Below, one piece after another: positions 41,989-51,620 of a DNA stretch of 64,000 nt (position 1 is its first letter; the number at the start of each line of letters is the position of its first letter). The stretch comes from Alphaproteobacteria bacterium Ga0077535. Its GTDB lineage: Bacteria; Pseudomonadota; Alphaproteobacteria; Caulobacterales; Aquidulcibacteraceae. Where the stretch lies: the NCBI GenBank assembly GCA_001464425.1, contig LNEK01000022.1, positions 23,826 through 87,825 on the forward strand, read 5' to 3'. The notes below the pieces were generated by a model. That model had not been told where the DNA came from. It made no database searches and saw only the letters and a list, made by a program, of their open reading frames with translations. The position numbers and the translations under genes are program-made.

Positions 41989-42836
41989 CGGCGCCCTCCC
42001 ATCCGGCGCGGCCGCGCACGCGGCGGCGCATCCCCCCGCTCGATACGCACGATAATTGGCGCGCGCGCGCCAAGGCGAAGCTCGGCTCTATCAATGAGAC
42101 GATCGATCATCAGACGTCGTCCATCGACGCGGGTGTTGGCGAGCTCGGCGCCTTCCGGCGTGATGACGAAGACGGGCGGCATGTCGGCCGCTTCCACTTC
42201 TGGCGGAAATTCGATCCAGGTGCGCCGCCCATCATCGAAGACGCGCGCCGGCAGCCAACGCGGCAATGCTCCGCGCACTGTGCGAATGCGATACTCGAAA
42301 TTAAGAGGCGCGCTCGCTTGCGGCGCAACAAGGCGATCGAGACTTGGATAGGTCCAGGCGATCTCAGCCGAATAGCGCGCCTCGCTTATCGCGCGCGCCT
42401 CAACCAGATAGGTGCGCCGATCGGTGGCGATCACGATATTGGTGGCGAGGCCAACGCTCTGCGGCTTCACCAAGACGATGGTGCGCGGGTCTTGCTGCGC
42501 CTCGACTTCAACTTCGGTCACCATCCAACGCGAGGTGTCGCCGGCCGCGATGCCAGTGATGATCTCGCCAGGCTCTAAAAGAATGACCGAGATGTGCGTT
42601 GGGCTCGCATAGAGTTCATAAAGCGCCCCAGGTTCGTAGGGATAAATTTGCCGCGCTGCCGAGAACGCTTCAAACGAGGGCCGCTGGCGCGCTGCATCAT
42701 TGGCGCTGGAGACGATCTCGATCGGCGTCGGGCAACGCACTTGGCGCGTCGGCGTGCACGCATCTGCAGTCTGCGCGTGCACAAGCAATGGTGAGAGGAC
42801 GAGCGCCAACACGCACAATGACAGGACACGGCTCAT
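41985..42836 (-). CDS. trbG: Conjugal transfer protein TrbG (VirB9)
   Basis: A 283-residue periplasmic or outer-membrane protein of the VirB9 family with signal peptide (MSRVLSLCVLALVLSPLLVHAQ). VirB9 motifs include YEPGALYELYASPTHISVILLEPGEII and, later, FDDGRRTWIEFPPEVEAADMPPVFV. It forms the outer ring of the type IV secretion core with TrbI. The start at 42836 overlaps the trbF stop (ATGA). Confidence 0.93.
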   Translation of the reverse strand: MSRVLSLCVLALVLSPLLVHAQTADACTPTRQVRCPTPIEIVSSANDAARQRPSFEAFSAARQIYPYEPGALYELYASPTHISVILLEPGEIITGIAAGDTSRWMVTEVEVEAQQDPRTIVLVKPQSVGLATNIVIATDRRTYLVEARAISEARYSAEIAWTYPSLDRLVAPQASAPLNFEYRIRTVRGALPRWLPARVFDDGRRTWIEFPPEVEAADMPPVFVITPEGAELANTRVDGRRLMIDRLIDRAELRLGARAPIIVRIERGDAPPRARPRRMGGRR

Positions 42837-43516
42837 CGTTCGCGACTCCACGAAAAGTCCTCGATCAAGAGCCCGAGCGGATTAGCGGCAATGTCGTCGG
42901 CGCTGCGCGGCGGCCGCACGGTCACCGTGAAAACGCCGCTATAGGTTTGCGGCTCGGACGAGCCGACCGCATTGGCGGCGCGCTCGATCCAGCTGACTTC
43001 CCAGGATTGATCCGAGCGGGCGACGACTGAGCGCACATGAATTGTGCGGCCGACGCGGCCGAGCGACAGAAACGGATCGTCCGCCCGCGCCATCTCGTTC
43101 AATTGCGCCGCCGCCTGCGGGGTCAGGAATTTATAAGCGTTCAACCAATTTTCGCGCAGCACCACGCCATCGGTGGGCAATGACCGCACCAGCACCACAA
43201 AGCGCGAAAGATGATGCGCGATCTGCGCCTCTGTCGGCGTCCAGCGCGCGCCTGTGGCGCGCACCGCCATCACCTGCCCTTCGGGGCTGACTTCGACGAC
43301 ATGGACAAAGGTGCGCTTCTGCAATGCGACAGCGGTGAGCCCAATGCCGGCGAGAGCGGCGACCGCCAGCGCCGCGAACGCGGTGGCGCGCCAGGCGCGT
43401 GCGCTCAAGACCGCGCTTCCCATGCGCGCGTCCCATTCCTGGCGTGCGCGGGCATAGGGCGTCTCCGCCGCCTCGCCCGCAAACGATTTGGCCGGCGCAC
43501 GAAATGGAAAGCTCAT
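42833..43516 (-). CDS. trbF: Conjugal transfer protein TrbF (VirB8)
   Basis: A 227-residue VirB8-like protein with one membrane helix (about residues 40-62, AWRATAFAALAVAALAGIGLTAVAL) and a periplasmic VirB8 domain (VRSLPTDGVVLRENWLNAYKFL, TYSGVFTVTVRPP). VirB8 proteins assemble the inner-membrane complex of the channel. It overlaps trbL and trbG by 4 bp each. Confidence 0.92.
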   Translation of the reverse strand: MSFPFRAPAKSFAGEAAETPYARARQEWDARMGSAVLSARAWRATAFAALAVAALAGIGLTAVALQKRTFVHVVEVSPEGQVMAVRATGARWTPTEAQIAHHLSRFVVLVRSLPTDGVVLRENWLNAYKFLTPQAAAQLNEMARADDPFLSLGRVGRTIHVRSVVARSDQSWEVSWIERAANAVGSSEPQTYSGVFTVTVRPPRSADDIAANPLGLLIEDFSWSRER

Positions 43517-44529
43517 GACCTTGTCCTTTGGCTGGACGGCGCCGGCCGCGGCGGCTGAAAGGCGCTGTGATTGACAGCGGGCGGCGGACGCGATGCGCCG
43601 CCATGGTGACGAGCGCCGCCGGCGCGGCCCGCGCGCATGGCGTTCGAGACAAAGCGGGAAGTGTTGCGCACGCCGCCGGCGACCAGCATGGCGCCGCCGA
43701 TCGTCACGGCGCTTGCACCGACCGTGGTGCGCACTGCATCGCTGCCTGAGAGGTGCGGTTGGCCTTGGACAACTTCAGAGGCGAGCTGCGGGGCGAACCA
43801 AGCGAGCGCGAGGATGGTCAGGCCGAACAAGAGCACATTGAGCACGCCGCCATCATCGAGCGAAAAGGCGCCCGGCAAGGTGGCGACAAAATTGATCGCA
43901 ACGCTCGCAACCAAGGCCAGAACAAAAAGCCGCATGGCAGAGCCCACCACCCAGCCCAACGGACGTTCGGCCACCCACGAGGTGCCGGCAAACACACCCC
44001 ACGGCAGCGCCACGAAAGCGACGAGCGATCCGATCTTGAAGGCGATCAGCGCAACGAAGATTTGCAACGCCAGAATGAAGAAGGCGAGCAGCACCAGAAG
44101 CGCCGCGATGAGGATAGTTGTGAGCGTCAGAAAGTCGGTGAAGATGTTCATGCCTTCACCGAGTTCTATCGTCTGGCCGAAAAGCTCAGAGCCGATCTCG
44201 GCGATGCGCCCGGGATTGTGCAGATCCGGCAGCGACAGGCCCCCGCCGCCGGCGCGCAAGCCAAGCTCAGCGCCTGAGCGATTGATGGCGGTGGCGAGCG
44301 CGTTCCAATTATTGATGAGGAAAGCAAAAAAGCCGACGAACAGGACTTTGCGGAAGAAGGGCGCTATCGGCGCCTCCTGCGCCAAGGCCCATTGTGCGCC
44401 AGCGAGCACAATCGAGATCACGATCAGCGCATTCAGCACATAGCCGACATCGCCCTGGATCAAACCGAAGCCGGTATCGGCGACGGCGATGAAGCGATCG
44501 AGGAAGCTATTGACGGTCGTCGGATCCAT
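43513..44529 (-). CDS. trbL: Conjugal transfer protein TrbL (VirB6)
   Basis: A 338-residue polytopic protein of the VirB6 family with about six helices and the start ATVNSFLDRFIAVADTGFGLIQGDVGYVL. The C-terminus is Pro-, Gly- and His-rich, as is usual. VirB6 proteins guide DNA across the inner membrane. It lies 11 bp after trbJ; the trbK entry-exclusion gene that often separates them is absent. Confidence 0.9.
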   Translation of the reverse strand: MDPTTVNSFLDRFIAVADTGFGLIQGDVGYVLNALIVISIVLAGAQWALAQEAPIAPFFRKVLFVGFFAFLINNWNALATAINRSGAELGLRAGGGGLSLPDLHNPGRIAEIGSELFGQTIELGEGMNIFTDFLTLTTILIAALLVLLAFFILALQIFVALIAFKIGSLVAFVALPWGVFAGTSWVAERPLGWVVGSAMRLFVLALVASVAINFVATLPGAFSLDDGGVLNVLLFGLTILALAWFAPQLASEVVQGQPHLSGSDAVRTTVGASAVTIGGAMLVAGGVRNTSRFVSNAMRAGRAGGARHHGGASRPPPAVNHSAFQPPRPAPSSQRTRS

Positions 44530-44540
44530 GGCGGCGCGTC

Positions 44541-45257
44541 CTAAAACGCCGAGCGCGCGGGATCGACATTGCGCCGACGCGCCGGAAATGCGCGCCGACG
44601 GATTTCGCTGGCGCGCTCTTCGCGCGCGAGGCGCTCCATACGTTCGGTCTGCAACGCCCGCCCCTGCGCGGCCAGCAGCGCTTGGGTTTCAGCGAGCTGG
44701 GTCGCCATCACGCCAAGCAATTGATTGCCCGCCTGTACGGCGCCGGTCTGGCCTTGCGCGTCCGAGGACGCATTGAGCGCTGTCTCGACATTGGAGCGGG
44801 CGCGCGCGACCGCCGACGCTGCGCGCGCTTCAGCTTCCATGGCGCGCTCAAGGCTTGCGCGGCTTTCCGCCATCCATTGCTCTGAGCGCGCCAGCACGCT
44901 TTCAAGCTCGAAGCTTTCATAGGTCTCCGGGTAGAGCTCGCGCAGCGTCCCGCCGACGCGATTGATCTCGAATGACACGCCTGCGGCTACGTCAAATACG
45001 GCGCGGGCATCCTCGATTGCACTTGAGAGCTCGGGCGACAATTGCAGCGGCGACCGCGCCAGCATCAGGGCCTGCTGCTCGATCTGGCGAATCTGGTTGT
45101 CAATCTGCTCCAAGGCGCGCGCCGCCTGCATCACGTTTTGCGCCAGATTGGTCGGGTCGATGACGCGCATCTGCGCCGCAGCGTTCTGCGGTCCAAGGCA
45201 CGCGAGACTCGCCGCTGCGGCGATCAAGAAGCTTCGCCGTTTGAGTTCGCCAATCAT
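44541..45257 (-). CDS. trbJ: Conjugal transfer protein TrbJ (VirB5)
   Basis: A 238-residue exported, mostly helical protein. The signal peptide is followed by MRVIDPTNLAQNVMQAARALEQIDNQIRQIEQQALML, the standard TrbJ opening, and a long coiled region. VirB5 proteins are minor pilus components or adhesins. It overlaps trbE by 4 bp. Confidence 0.92.
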   Translation of the reverse strand: MIGELKRRSFLIAAAASLACLGPQNAAAQMRVIDPTNLAQNVMQAARALEQIDNQIRQIEQQALMLARSPLQLSPELSSAIEDARAVFDVAAGVSFEINRVGGTLRELYPETYESFELESVLARSEQWMAESRASLERAMEAEARAASAVARARSNVETALNASSDAQGQTGAVQAGNQLLGVMATQLAETQALLAAQGRALQTERMERLAREERASEIRRRAFPARRRNVDPARSAF

Positions 45258-47749
45258 GATGCGGCCTCCAAGTTTGCGTAGTCGATGATGAGCGGCTCGG
45301 CCCGGGCGGCGCCCACGGACGCTTCGAACCTGCGAATGGCGTCGCCAGCTTCACTAAGTCCCTTGGCGTCAAGCCAGGCGGCGGCGAAAGCATGAGCGCC
45401 ATGCGCCGCCAGAACTTGATCAATGAGGATCTGATCTTCGGGGTGCGATGCGGCGGCGAAGGCTAAGGCTGCGGGGCCTAATCCCAATTCAAAGAGCCGC
45501 CGCCCTTGGCGCGAGGCGAGATAATAATCGCGCTTAGGGGACGCTTGCGCGATGAGATCGATCTGCCGATTGTTGAGCCCTAGAGCTTCGTAGAAGGCGC
45601 GCGACCTCGGCTCGCGCGCGCGATCGTTGGGCAAAAAGATGCGGGTGTGGCAGGCCTCGATGATGGTCGAGGCAATCGCGCTCGCTTCGACATCGGCGAG
45701 TTCCTGGCTTGCAAACACCACGGCGACATTGCGCTTGCGCAGGGTCTTCAACCAATCCTGGATTTGCGCCGCGAAAGTCGCGTCTTTCAAGAAGAGCCAA
45801 GCTTCATCCAGAATGAGAAGCGTCGGTCGGCCATCGAAGCGCCGCTCCAATTCATGAAACAGCACACCCAAGACGGCCCCTATCGCCGCGGGCCGGCGCA
45901 TCAGATCGTCCATCTCGAACGCCTGCACTTTGGCGCGCCGAAGCGACGACGCGTCGTGATCGAGCAATCGCCCGTATGGCCCAGCTTGGGTGAAGGGTTC
46001 GAGCGCCGCCCGCACGTCGCGGTTCTGAATGAGCGCGCTCAGCAATGTGAGCGTTCGATCCTCCAGCGTCCGGCTCGCGAGTACGCCAAGCGCCGTCCAA
46101 AGCTCAATCTTGAGTTCAGGATCGATCGCAATCCCGGCGCCTCTCAGCACGCCGACCAACCAATCGAGCGCCCAAGCGCGCTCTCGCTGATCATCGATGT
46201 CGCACAAGGGCTGAAGCCCGAGGCCGTGCTCGTCGCCGAGGTCATAGAAATCGCCGCCGAGCGCCAGGATCATCGCCCGCGCCGAGCGGCCCTTGTCGAA
46301 GACATAGACTTGCGCGCCGTCCGGATGGCTATGGTCATAACGCAGCCATTGCGCCGCCAAGGCAGCGAGCAACACCGACTTGCCGGCGCCGGTGGGCCCC
46401 ACCACCATGGTGTGACCGACATCGCCGACATGAAGATCAAGCCGGAAGGGCGTCGCCCCATCTGTTGCTGTCAACATCAGCGGCGGCGCATCAAGATGGG
46501 CGTTGCGGCGAGACCCTGCCCACACCGCGCTCAGCGGCAAAAGATGCGAGAGCGACGGCGAGGTCAAAAGCGGGCGCCGCACATCGGCATAAGCCTGGCC
46601 TGGAAGCGAGCCGAGCCACGCCTCGACCGCATTGACGGTTTCGACCTCGGTGACAAAGCCCATGCCATCGGTGATCTGCTGAATCTGGCGCACTGCGTCG
46701 TGGGCGGCCTCCTCACTTGGCTCAGCGACCACGATGACAAGCGTCGCATAGCCGGCCGATACGCCTTCGGCGCCTAAGTCTTGCAAAGCGAGATCGGAAT
46801 CTTCGGCCTGATTGGCCGCATCATTGTCGACGAGCAGCGCCTCTTCGCGAAACAGCGCCTCGCGCAATAAGGTCAGGAGGCCCTTTCGTTTAGAGAACCA
46901 ACGCTTGCGAATCTTTTCGATCTCGCGGCGCGCCTCCTCACGATCGAGCGGCAAAAATCTCGTCACCCAGCGATAGGCGATCGGGGTGCGGTTTAGGGCG
47001 TCGAGAAGACCAGGCTCGGTCTCGGTCACGAAGCTGCGCACCGATATGATCTTAAGATGACAGGCGCCGAGGCGCGGCGCGAGCCCGCCGAGCAAAGGCG
47101 TATCGCAGAGCAAGGCGTCCAAGTGAAACGGCGTCGCCGGCCGCGAGACCCGATGGACGCGATCGGAAACGCAATCGTGGAGATAGGTCAGCGTCGCGTC
47201 GTCATCGAGCCAAACGGCCTGAGGCAGCATAGCCTCGAGAAGCGCCGCCACCACATCTGTCGCCTCGATGAAGCGGGCGAGCGCCGCGCGGTAATCGACG
47301 CTTGCGTCTTTGGCCGACGTCCCGCCTTCGAACAGAAGGCTTTCAAGTTTTCCCTGTCGCTCAGCTGGCGGCAACCACGTGAACGTCAGAAAGTATCGGC
47401 TCTCGAAGCGGTGTCCGGCGCTTTCAAAGACGGCGCGCCGCTCTTCATCGATGAGCCAGGCTGCGCCATTTTTCCATTTGGCGTCAGGATAACCGGGGGC
47501 GGGATCGCGCCGCGCTTCGACATGAAGACACCAGCCCGAACCGAAGCGGCGGAGCGCATTGTTGAGGCGCGTCGCCGCGCCCATGAGTTCGGCGTCGCTC
47601 GACGAATCCAGATCTTGACCGCGAAATTCGAGCGTCCGTTGAAAGGCGCCGTCCTTGTTGAGCACGATGCCAGGGGCGACGAGCGCCGCCCACGGCAGAT
47701 AATCGCTGAGCCGTGCAGAACGTTTTTGGAAGGGACGCAGATCAAACAT
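45254..47749 (-). CDS. trbE: Conjugal transfer ATPase TrbE (VirB4)
   Basis: An 831-residue ATPase that powers channel assembly and pilus biogenesis. The N-terminal domain is followed by Walker A GPTGAGKSVLLAAL and Walker B LLILDEAWLFL, with RKRNVAVVFASQEL beyond. The length fits TrbE. It is 12 bp from trbD and overlaps trbJ. Confidence 0.95.
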   Translation of the reverse strand: MFDLRPFQKRSARLSDYLPWAALVAPGIVLNKDGAFQRTLEFRGQDLDSSSDAELMGAATRLNNALRRFGSGWCLHVEARRDPAPGYPDAKWKNGAAWLIDEERRAVFESAGHRFESRYFLTFTWLPPAERQGKLESLLFEGGTSAKDASVDYRAALARFIEATDVVAALLEAMLPQAVWLDDDATLTYLHDCVSDRVHRVSRPATPFHLDALLCDTPLLGGLAPRLGACHLKIISVRSFVTETEPGLLDALNRTPIAYRWVTRFLPLDREEARREIEKIRKRWFSKRKGLLTLLREALFREEALLVDNDAANQAEDSDLALQDLGAEGVSAGYATLVIVVAEPSEEAAHDAVRQIQQITDGMGFVTEVETVNAVEAWLGSLPGQAYADVRRPLLTSPSLSHLLPLSAVWAGSRRNAHLDAPPLMLTATDGATPFRLDLHVGDVGHTMVVGPTGAGKSVLLAALAAQWLRYDHSHPDGAQVYVFDKGRSARAMILALGGDFYDLGDEHGLGLQPLCDIDDQRERAWALDWLVGVLRGAGIAIDPELKIELWTALGVLASRTLEDRTLTLLSALIQNRDVRAALEPFTQAGPYGRLLDHDASSLRRAKVQAFEMDDLMRRPAAIGAVLGVLFHELERRFDGRPTLLILDEAWLFLKDATFAAQIQDWLKTLRKRNVAVVFASQELADVEASAIASTIIEACHTRIFLPNDRAREPRSRAFYEALGLNNRQIDLIAQASPKRDYYLASRQGRRLFELGLGPAALAFAAASHPEDQILIDQVLAAHGAHAFAAAWLDAKGLSEAGDAIRRFEASVGAARAEPLIIDYANLEAAS

Positions 47750-47761
47750 CGCTTCTGTTCC

Positions 47762-48052
47762 TCAGCTCGCGAAATAGACCGGCTTGGCGAGATGGCGCGG
47801 CCAGGTTTCGATGAACCAGGGATCGCGCGTCGCCGCCCAGACGGCAGCGCCTTGCAGCACCAACCAGAGCGGCAGCCCGATCAGCGGCTGCTGCAGACCA
47901 AGGCCGATGGCGGCGCCCAAAGTGGCGTTTAAAATTGCGAACGCTCGCGGGGCGCCGCCGATCAGGATCGGCCTGGTCAGCGACGTGCGCAGCGGCAGTG
48001 TAAAGGCCTCCAAATCTTCGCTTCGCGTGAGACTCTGATCGCCGGCCTTCAC
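47762..48052 (-). CDS. trbD: Conjugal transfer protein TrbD (VirB3)
   Basis: A 96-residue inner-membrane protein with two helices (about 38-56 and 58-76), of the VirB3 type (PLRTSLTRPILIGGAPRAFAILN, DPWFIETWPRHLAKPVYF). It assists VirB4 in pilus assembly. It overlaps trbC by 4 bp. Confidence 0.9.
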   Translation of the reverse strand: MKAGDQSLTRSEDLEAFTLPLRTSLTRPILIGGAPRAFAILNATLGAAIGLGLQQPLIGLPLWLVLQGAAVWAATRDPWFIETWPRHLAKPVYFAS

Positions 48053-48375
48053 AACAGGGCTCCGCCAGCAAAACCGAAGAAGTCGAGAAAGAAGCTGACG
48101 GCGGCGAACATGACCGCGATGCCAAGGCCAACGAAGGCAAGCTTGCGTACGCCGCCGCCGCCTTCGGAAAAGATGATGGTGACGCCGGCGATCACGATCG
48201 CGATGACGGCGGCGGCGCGCGCGACCGGGCCCGTAATTGAGTCGACGATCTGCTCAAGCGGCCCTTCCCAGGGCATACCTGAACCTGCCGCGCATGCGGG
48301 CCCGGCGATAAAAAGCGCCGCAATCGCCAGCGCAGCCGCCGGAAGCCTTTGCGATTTAGAGCGGTCGAACATCAT
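48049..48375 (-). CDS. trbC: Conjugal transfer pilin TrbC (VirB2)
   Basis: A 108-residue pilin precursor with a long signal peptide ending near CAAGSGMPWEGPLEQIVDSITG and two helices, as in VirB2/TrbC pilins, which in RP4 are cyclised. GGAG lies about 8 bp before the ATG pair at 48375/48372. It overlaps the end of trbB by 20 bp. Confidence 0.9.
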   Translation of the reverse strand: MMFDRSKSQRLPAAALAIAALFIAGPACAAGSGMPWEGPLEQIVDSITGPVARAAAVIAIVIAGVTIIFSEGGGGVRKLAFVGLGIAVMFAAVSFFLDFFGFAGGALL

Positions 48376-49312
48376 AGCAGTCTCCGGTGCTGTCCTTGAT
48401 TTCGATGATCTCGGTGATGGCGCGCCCTATCGGAGTTCGCGCGATGAAGACGATGATGTCGACGGCGCGCCCGATCATACGCTGCGGTGCGCTGCCTACG
48501 GCCTCAATGCACAAATCTTCGAGGCGAAGAATTGCGTCGGCCGCAGAATTGGCGTGCAGGCTCAACAGCCCGCCGAGATGGCCGGTATTCCAGGCCTTCA
48601 ACACTTCAAGCGCCGCACCATCGCGCACTTCGCCAATGACGATGCGATCGGGTCTGAGGCGCAGCGTGATCTGCACCAGATCGCGCATAGCGACGACGGG
48701 GGCGCTGCGCCGTGTCAGCAATTGGACGGCGTTTGGGCTCGAGCATTGAAGCTCAGCGGTGTCTTCTAAGATGACGACGCGCGCCGCCTGAAAACATGGC
48801 TCGGCGAGGAGCGCATTGAGAAGCGTGGTCTTGCCCGACCCTGTGCCGCCGGCGACAACGATGTTACGACGCGAGGCGACCGCATCGCGCAAAAGCTTCG
48901 CTTGACGCTCCGAGGCGATGCCATCGGCAACATAATCATCCAAAGTAAAGCGCCGCTGCGGGCGTTTGCGGATGGTGATCAACGGTGCGGCGGCGAGCGG
49001 CGGCAAAACCGCCTGCACCCGCGCCAGAGAACCTGGCAACACAGTCGCAAGCGATGGGTTTGTCTCTCCGACGACTTCACCCGCCTCGTGTGCGATCAAG
49101 CGGATGGCGGCGTCGCGATCCTTAGCGCTCAGAACGATTTCGGAGGCGACAAGACCTTCACCGACGACATCGAGCCAGAGCGCCCCATCGGCATTGATCA
49201 TCGCTTCGACGACATCGCCCCGGGCGAGCGCATCGGCGACCGCCGAGCCCAAGGCGCGCTCAAGCGCCGAACGGCGACGCACCTCAGCAAGGGAGAGCGC
49301 ATCGTGTCTCAT
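48356..49312 (-). CDS. trbB: Conjugal transfer ATPase TrbB (VirB11)
   Basis: A 318-residue secretion ATPase. Walker A GGTGSGKTTLLNALL, Asp box VVILEDTAELQ, Walker B RPDRIVIGEVRDGAALEVLKAWNTGHLGG and the His box (LSLHANS) are all present. VirB11 forms hexamers on the cytoplasmic side and switches between pilus building and DNA transfer. It overlaps the copG-like gene by 4 bp. Confidence 0.95.
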   Translation of the reverse strand: MRHDALSLAEVRRRSALERALGSAVADALARGDVVEAMINADGALWLDVVGEGLVASEIVLSAKDRDAAIRLIAHEAGEVVGETNPSLATVLPGSLARVQAVLPPLAAAPLITIRKRPQRRFTLDDYVADGIASERQAKLLRDAVASRRNIVVAGGTGSGKTTLLNALLAEPCFQAARVVILEDTAELQCSSPNAVQLLTRRSAPVVAMRDLVQITLRLRPDRIVIGEVRDGAALEVLKAWNTGHLGGLLSLHANSAADAILRLEDLCIEAVGSAPQRMIGRAVDIIVFIARTPIGRAITEIIEIKDSTGDCYDVRPL

Positions 49313-49740
49313 GACGAGGCGCCTTGCCTGGGTGCGTCGCCGCCGCCGGGGGCGGAGGCGAAAAATTCAATCGAACGCCCAGCGTCGATGGCGCTCGCGA
49401 CATAATCCAAGAACCGCTCAAACCGGGCCGCTGCGCTTGCGGCGGCGCTGTCTTCGAGGTTTTCGTCGAGCGGCGGATTATGCTCGAGCCAGACGCGGAC
49501 GAAGAGGAGCAAACTCTCCTTCAACATCGCCCCATCGCGTATGGCTTTGTCGAGCCGCTGCTCCAAGCGCGCCATGCGATGGGCGAGCGCCACGTCGCCG
49601 CCCGCCTCGGCGCTGGCAAGTTTCTGGCGCACCGCATCGACAATGACGCCCGAGGCCGAGCGGCCCTGCGCATCGGCCAGCCGATCGACCTTGGCGCGAA
49701 GCTCAGCTGGCAGATAGACGCTTGTGGGCAGACCCGACAT
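49309..49740 (-). CDS. CopG/ribbon-helix-helix protein of the conjugation operon
   Basis: A 143-residue protein with an N-terminal ribbon-helix-helix (TSVYLPAELRAKVDRLADAQGRSASGVIVDAVRQKL) and a helical C-terminal half. RHH proteins between traG and trbB occur in many ICE-type trb operons, where they are thought to regulate transfer. It is coupled to trbB and follows traG after 5 bp. Confidence 0.85.
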   Translation of the reverse strand: MSGLPTSVYLPAELRAKVDRLADAQGRSASGVIVDAVRQKLASAEAGGDVALAHRMARLEQRLDKAIRDGAMLKESLLLFVRVWLEHNPPLDENLEDSAAASAAARFERFLDYVASAIDAGRSIEFFASAPGGGDAPRQGASS

Positions 49741-49745
49741 GGCGC

Positions 49746-51620
49746 TCAGATCCCCGTGCCGGATGGGGCGTTGCTTGGCGCCGGCGCTTCCAATGCTGCC
49801 GGAGGCTTGGCCGGCGCCCGTTTAGGCGCAGCGCGCTTCGGCGCGAGCGCCCCGCTCGCCGCCTTTGGCGCGAGCGGACGCACGCTGAGCCAGTCGTGGC
49901 CGGTCGAAAGCACAGCAGAGGTCAAAGCTGCGGGCTGCAGGCGCGACTGAAAGATTGGCTCGGCGTCAAAGCGCAGCTTCTTGGCGCGTATAGGCTTTGC
50001 ACCGGCGACGAAAACGATTTGCTCGTCAGCCGGCAATTGGCGGACATCGCCCGGCAACATGAGCGGGCGCTTTTCTTCGCGATAGGTTGTGCCGCCGCGG
50101 CGAACGCCGAGGAGCGGACGCGGCCGGTCGATGCTTTCGTGCTCGACCGTTTGCCACGTTTCGCCCGCCAGAGCGGCCACGGTTCGGGCGGTGTCGAGAT
50201 CCGCGGCCGCGAACGCCGTCAAGACATGCACGTTGTCTAGGATCACATTATCGCGGCCATAAGCGCGCGCGATGTGATTGAGACTCTGACAAACCAGGTA
50301 GGCTTTGAGCCCATAGCCGGCGAAAGCGCCCATCGCGGTCTCGAAGAATGGCAGCCTGCCGAGTTGCGGAAATTCATCCAGCAACAACAAGAGATCGTGG
50401 CGCTTTGGCCGCCCGCTCGCATCCTCCGTCTGACTTTCCATGAGCGCGCGGGTGATTTGATTGAGCACAAGACGCATGAGCGGCATGAGACGCTGCGCGT
50501 CCGACGGCGGCGGTTGCAAGAAGAGCGTGACCGCACGCTCGTGACACATGAGATCGCCAACGCGAAAATCCGAGGCGCTGGTGTTTGCGGCCACCAACGG
50601 ATCCGCAAAAACTCCGAAGAAACTCTCGGCCGTTGCTTTGACGCCTGAGCGCACTCTTTCTTCGCTGGCGAGATAAGAATCCGCCGCGTGCAACACTTCC
50701 GGATGCACTTGCGGCGTCTGCGTCACTGGGCAGCGGCGGTGCAGCAGCTGGCGCATCTGTTCGGCGCACGTATCGAGATCGCGCAACTTTTCGCGCACCA
50801 CAGCCAGCGTCTTGCGCTCATCCGGCTCGCTATAGAGCACATGCAAAATGAGCCCGGTTAGAATTTGCTTGGCGCTGCGATCCCAGAAATCGGCTTGGCG
50901 GCCATCGCCGGCCGGATCGACGATGATCTCAACCACATTTTGAACGTCGCGGACTTCGTTCTCGCCTTTGCGCACTTCGAAGAGCGGATTAAAGCGCGCG
51001 CTCGCGGCTTTCGTCGGCGCAAAGCGCAGGACGGGCCCGAGGCGCTCGCGAAATCCTGCAACGCCAACAAAGCCGTGACGTCCATCGCCGTCGGCCAATT
51101 CGCCTTTAACGTCGAGCACCAGCGCCGAGCGCGGCCACGACAGAAGCGTCGGCACAACGTGCCCGCGCCCTTTGCCCGAGCGCGAGGCGCCGACGAGCAA
51201 GACATGCCCAGGCCCGTCATAGGCCATGATCTCACCCTCGAATTTGCCGAGCGTCGCCCCTTGGCTTGCGAAGAGCTGCGCCGCCGCGACATCCGCGAAG
51301 CGCGCCCAGCCGCTTTGGCCATGGCGCCGAAGGATTGGCGCGCCCGCGCCGGTCGCAGCGACGCCGATCAGCACGACGCCTGCAGCGCTCACCAGCGCGA
51401 CCACCTCAGCGACAACGAAAGGCTTAGGATGGACATCGCCCCAGCGCGCCGACCAAACAAGAATGGAGAACGGCCAATAGAGCGGCGCCCCAGCAATGCG
51501 AAGAGCGGGACCGCCAAGCGCAGGTTGATGCTGAAAAAGCGCGGCGACGGTTTGGGTGGCGGCGCCAAGACTGGCGATCGCCGCGATCACACAAAGCGAT
51601 AAAGCTGTCGCCAGACGCAT
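49746..51620 (-). CDS. traG: Conjugal transfer coupling protein TraG (VirD4)
   Basis: A 624-residue type IV coupling protein. Two N-terminal helix regions (TALSLCVIAAIASLGAATQTV and VVAEVVALVSAAGVVLIGV) are followed by Walker A GASRSGKGRGHVVPTLL and Walker B LLLLLDEFPQLGRLPF. It hands the relaxase-DNA complex to the secretion channel. The start at 51620 begins the first membrane helix; a frame back to 51851 has no homology. No relaxase lies upstream. Confidence 0.94.
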   Translation of the reverse strand: MRLATALSLCVIAAIASLGAATQTVAALFQHQPALGGPALRIAGAPLYWPFSILVWSARWGDVHPKPFVVAEVVALVSAAGVVLIGVAATGAGAPILRRHGQSGWARFADVAAAQLFASQGATLGKFEGEIMAYDGPGHVLLVGASRSGKGRGHVVPTLLSWPRSALVLDVKGELADGDGRHGFVGVAGFRERLGPVLRFAPTKAASARFNPLFEVRKGENEVRDVQNVVEIIVDPAGDGRQADFWDRSAKQILTGLILHVLYSEPDERKTLAVVREKLRDLDTCAEQMRQLLHRRCPVTQTPQVHPEVLHAADSYLASEERVRSGVKATAESFFGVFADPLVAANTSASDFRVGDLMCHERAVTLFLQPPPSDAQRLMPLMRLVLNQITRALMESQTEDASGRPKRHDLLLLLDEFPQLGRLPFFETAMGAFAGYGLKAYLVCQSLNHIARAYGRDNVILDNVHVLTAFAAADLDTARTVAALAGETWQTVEHESIDRPRPLLGVRRGGTTYREEKRPLMLPGDVRQLPADEQIVFVAGAKPIRAKKLRFDAEPIFQSRLQPAALTSAVLSTGHDWLSVRPLAPKAASGALAPKRAAPKRAPAKPPAALEAPAPSNAPSGTGI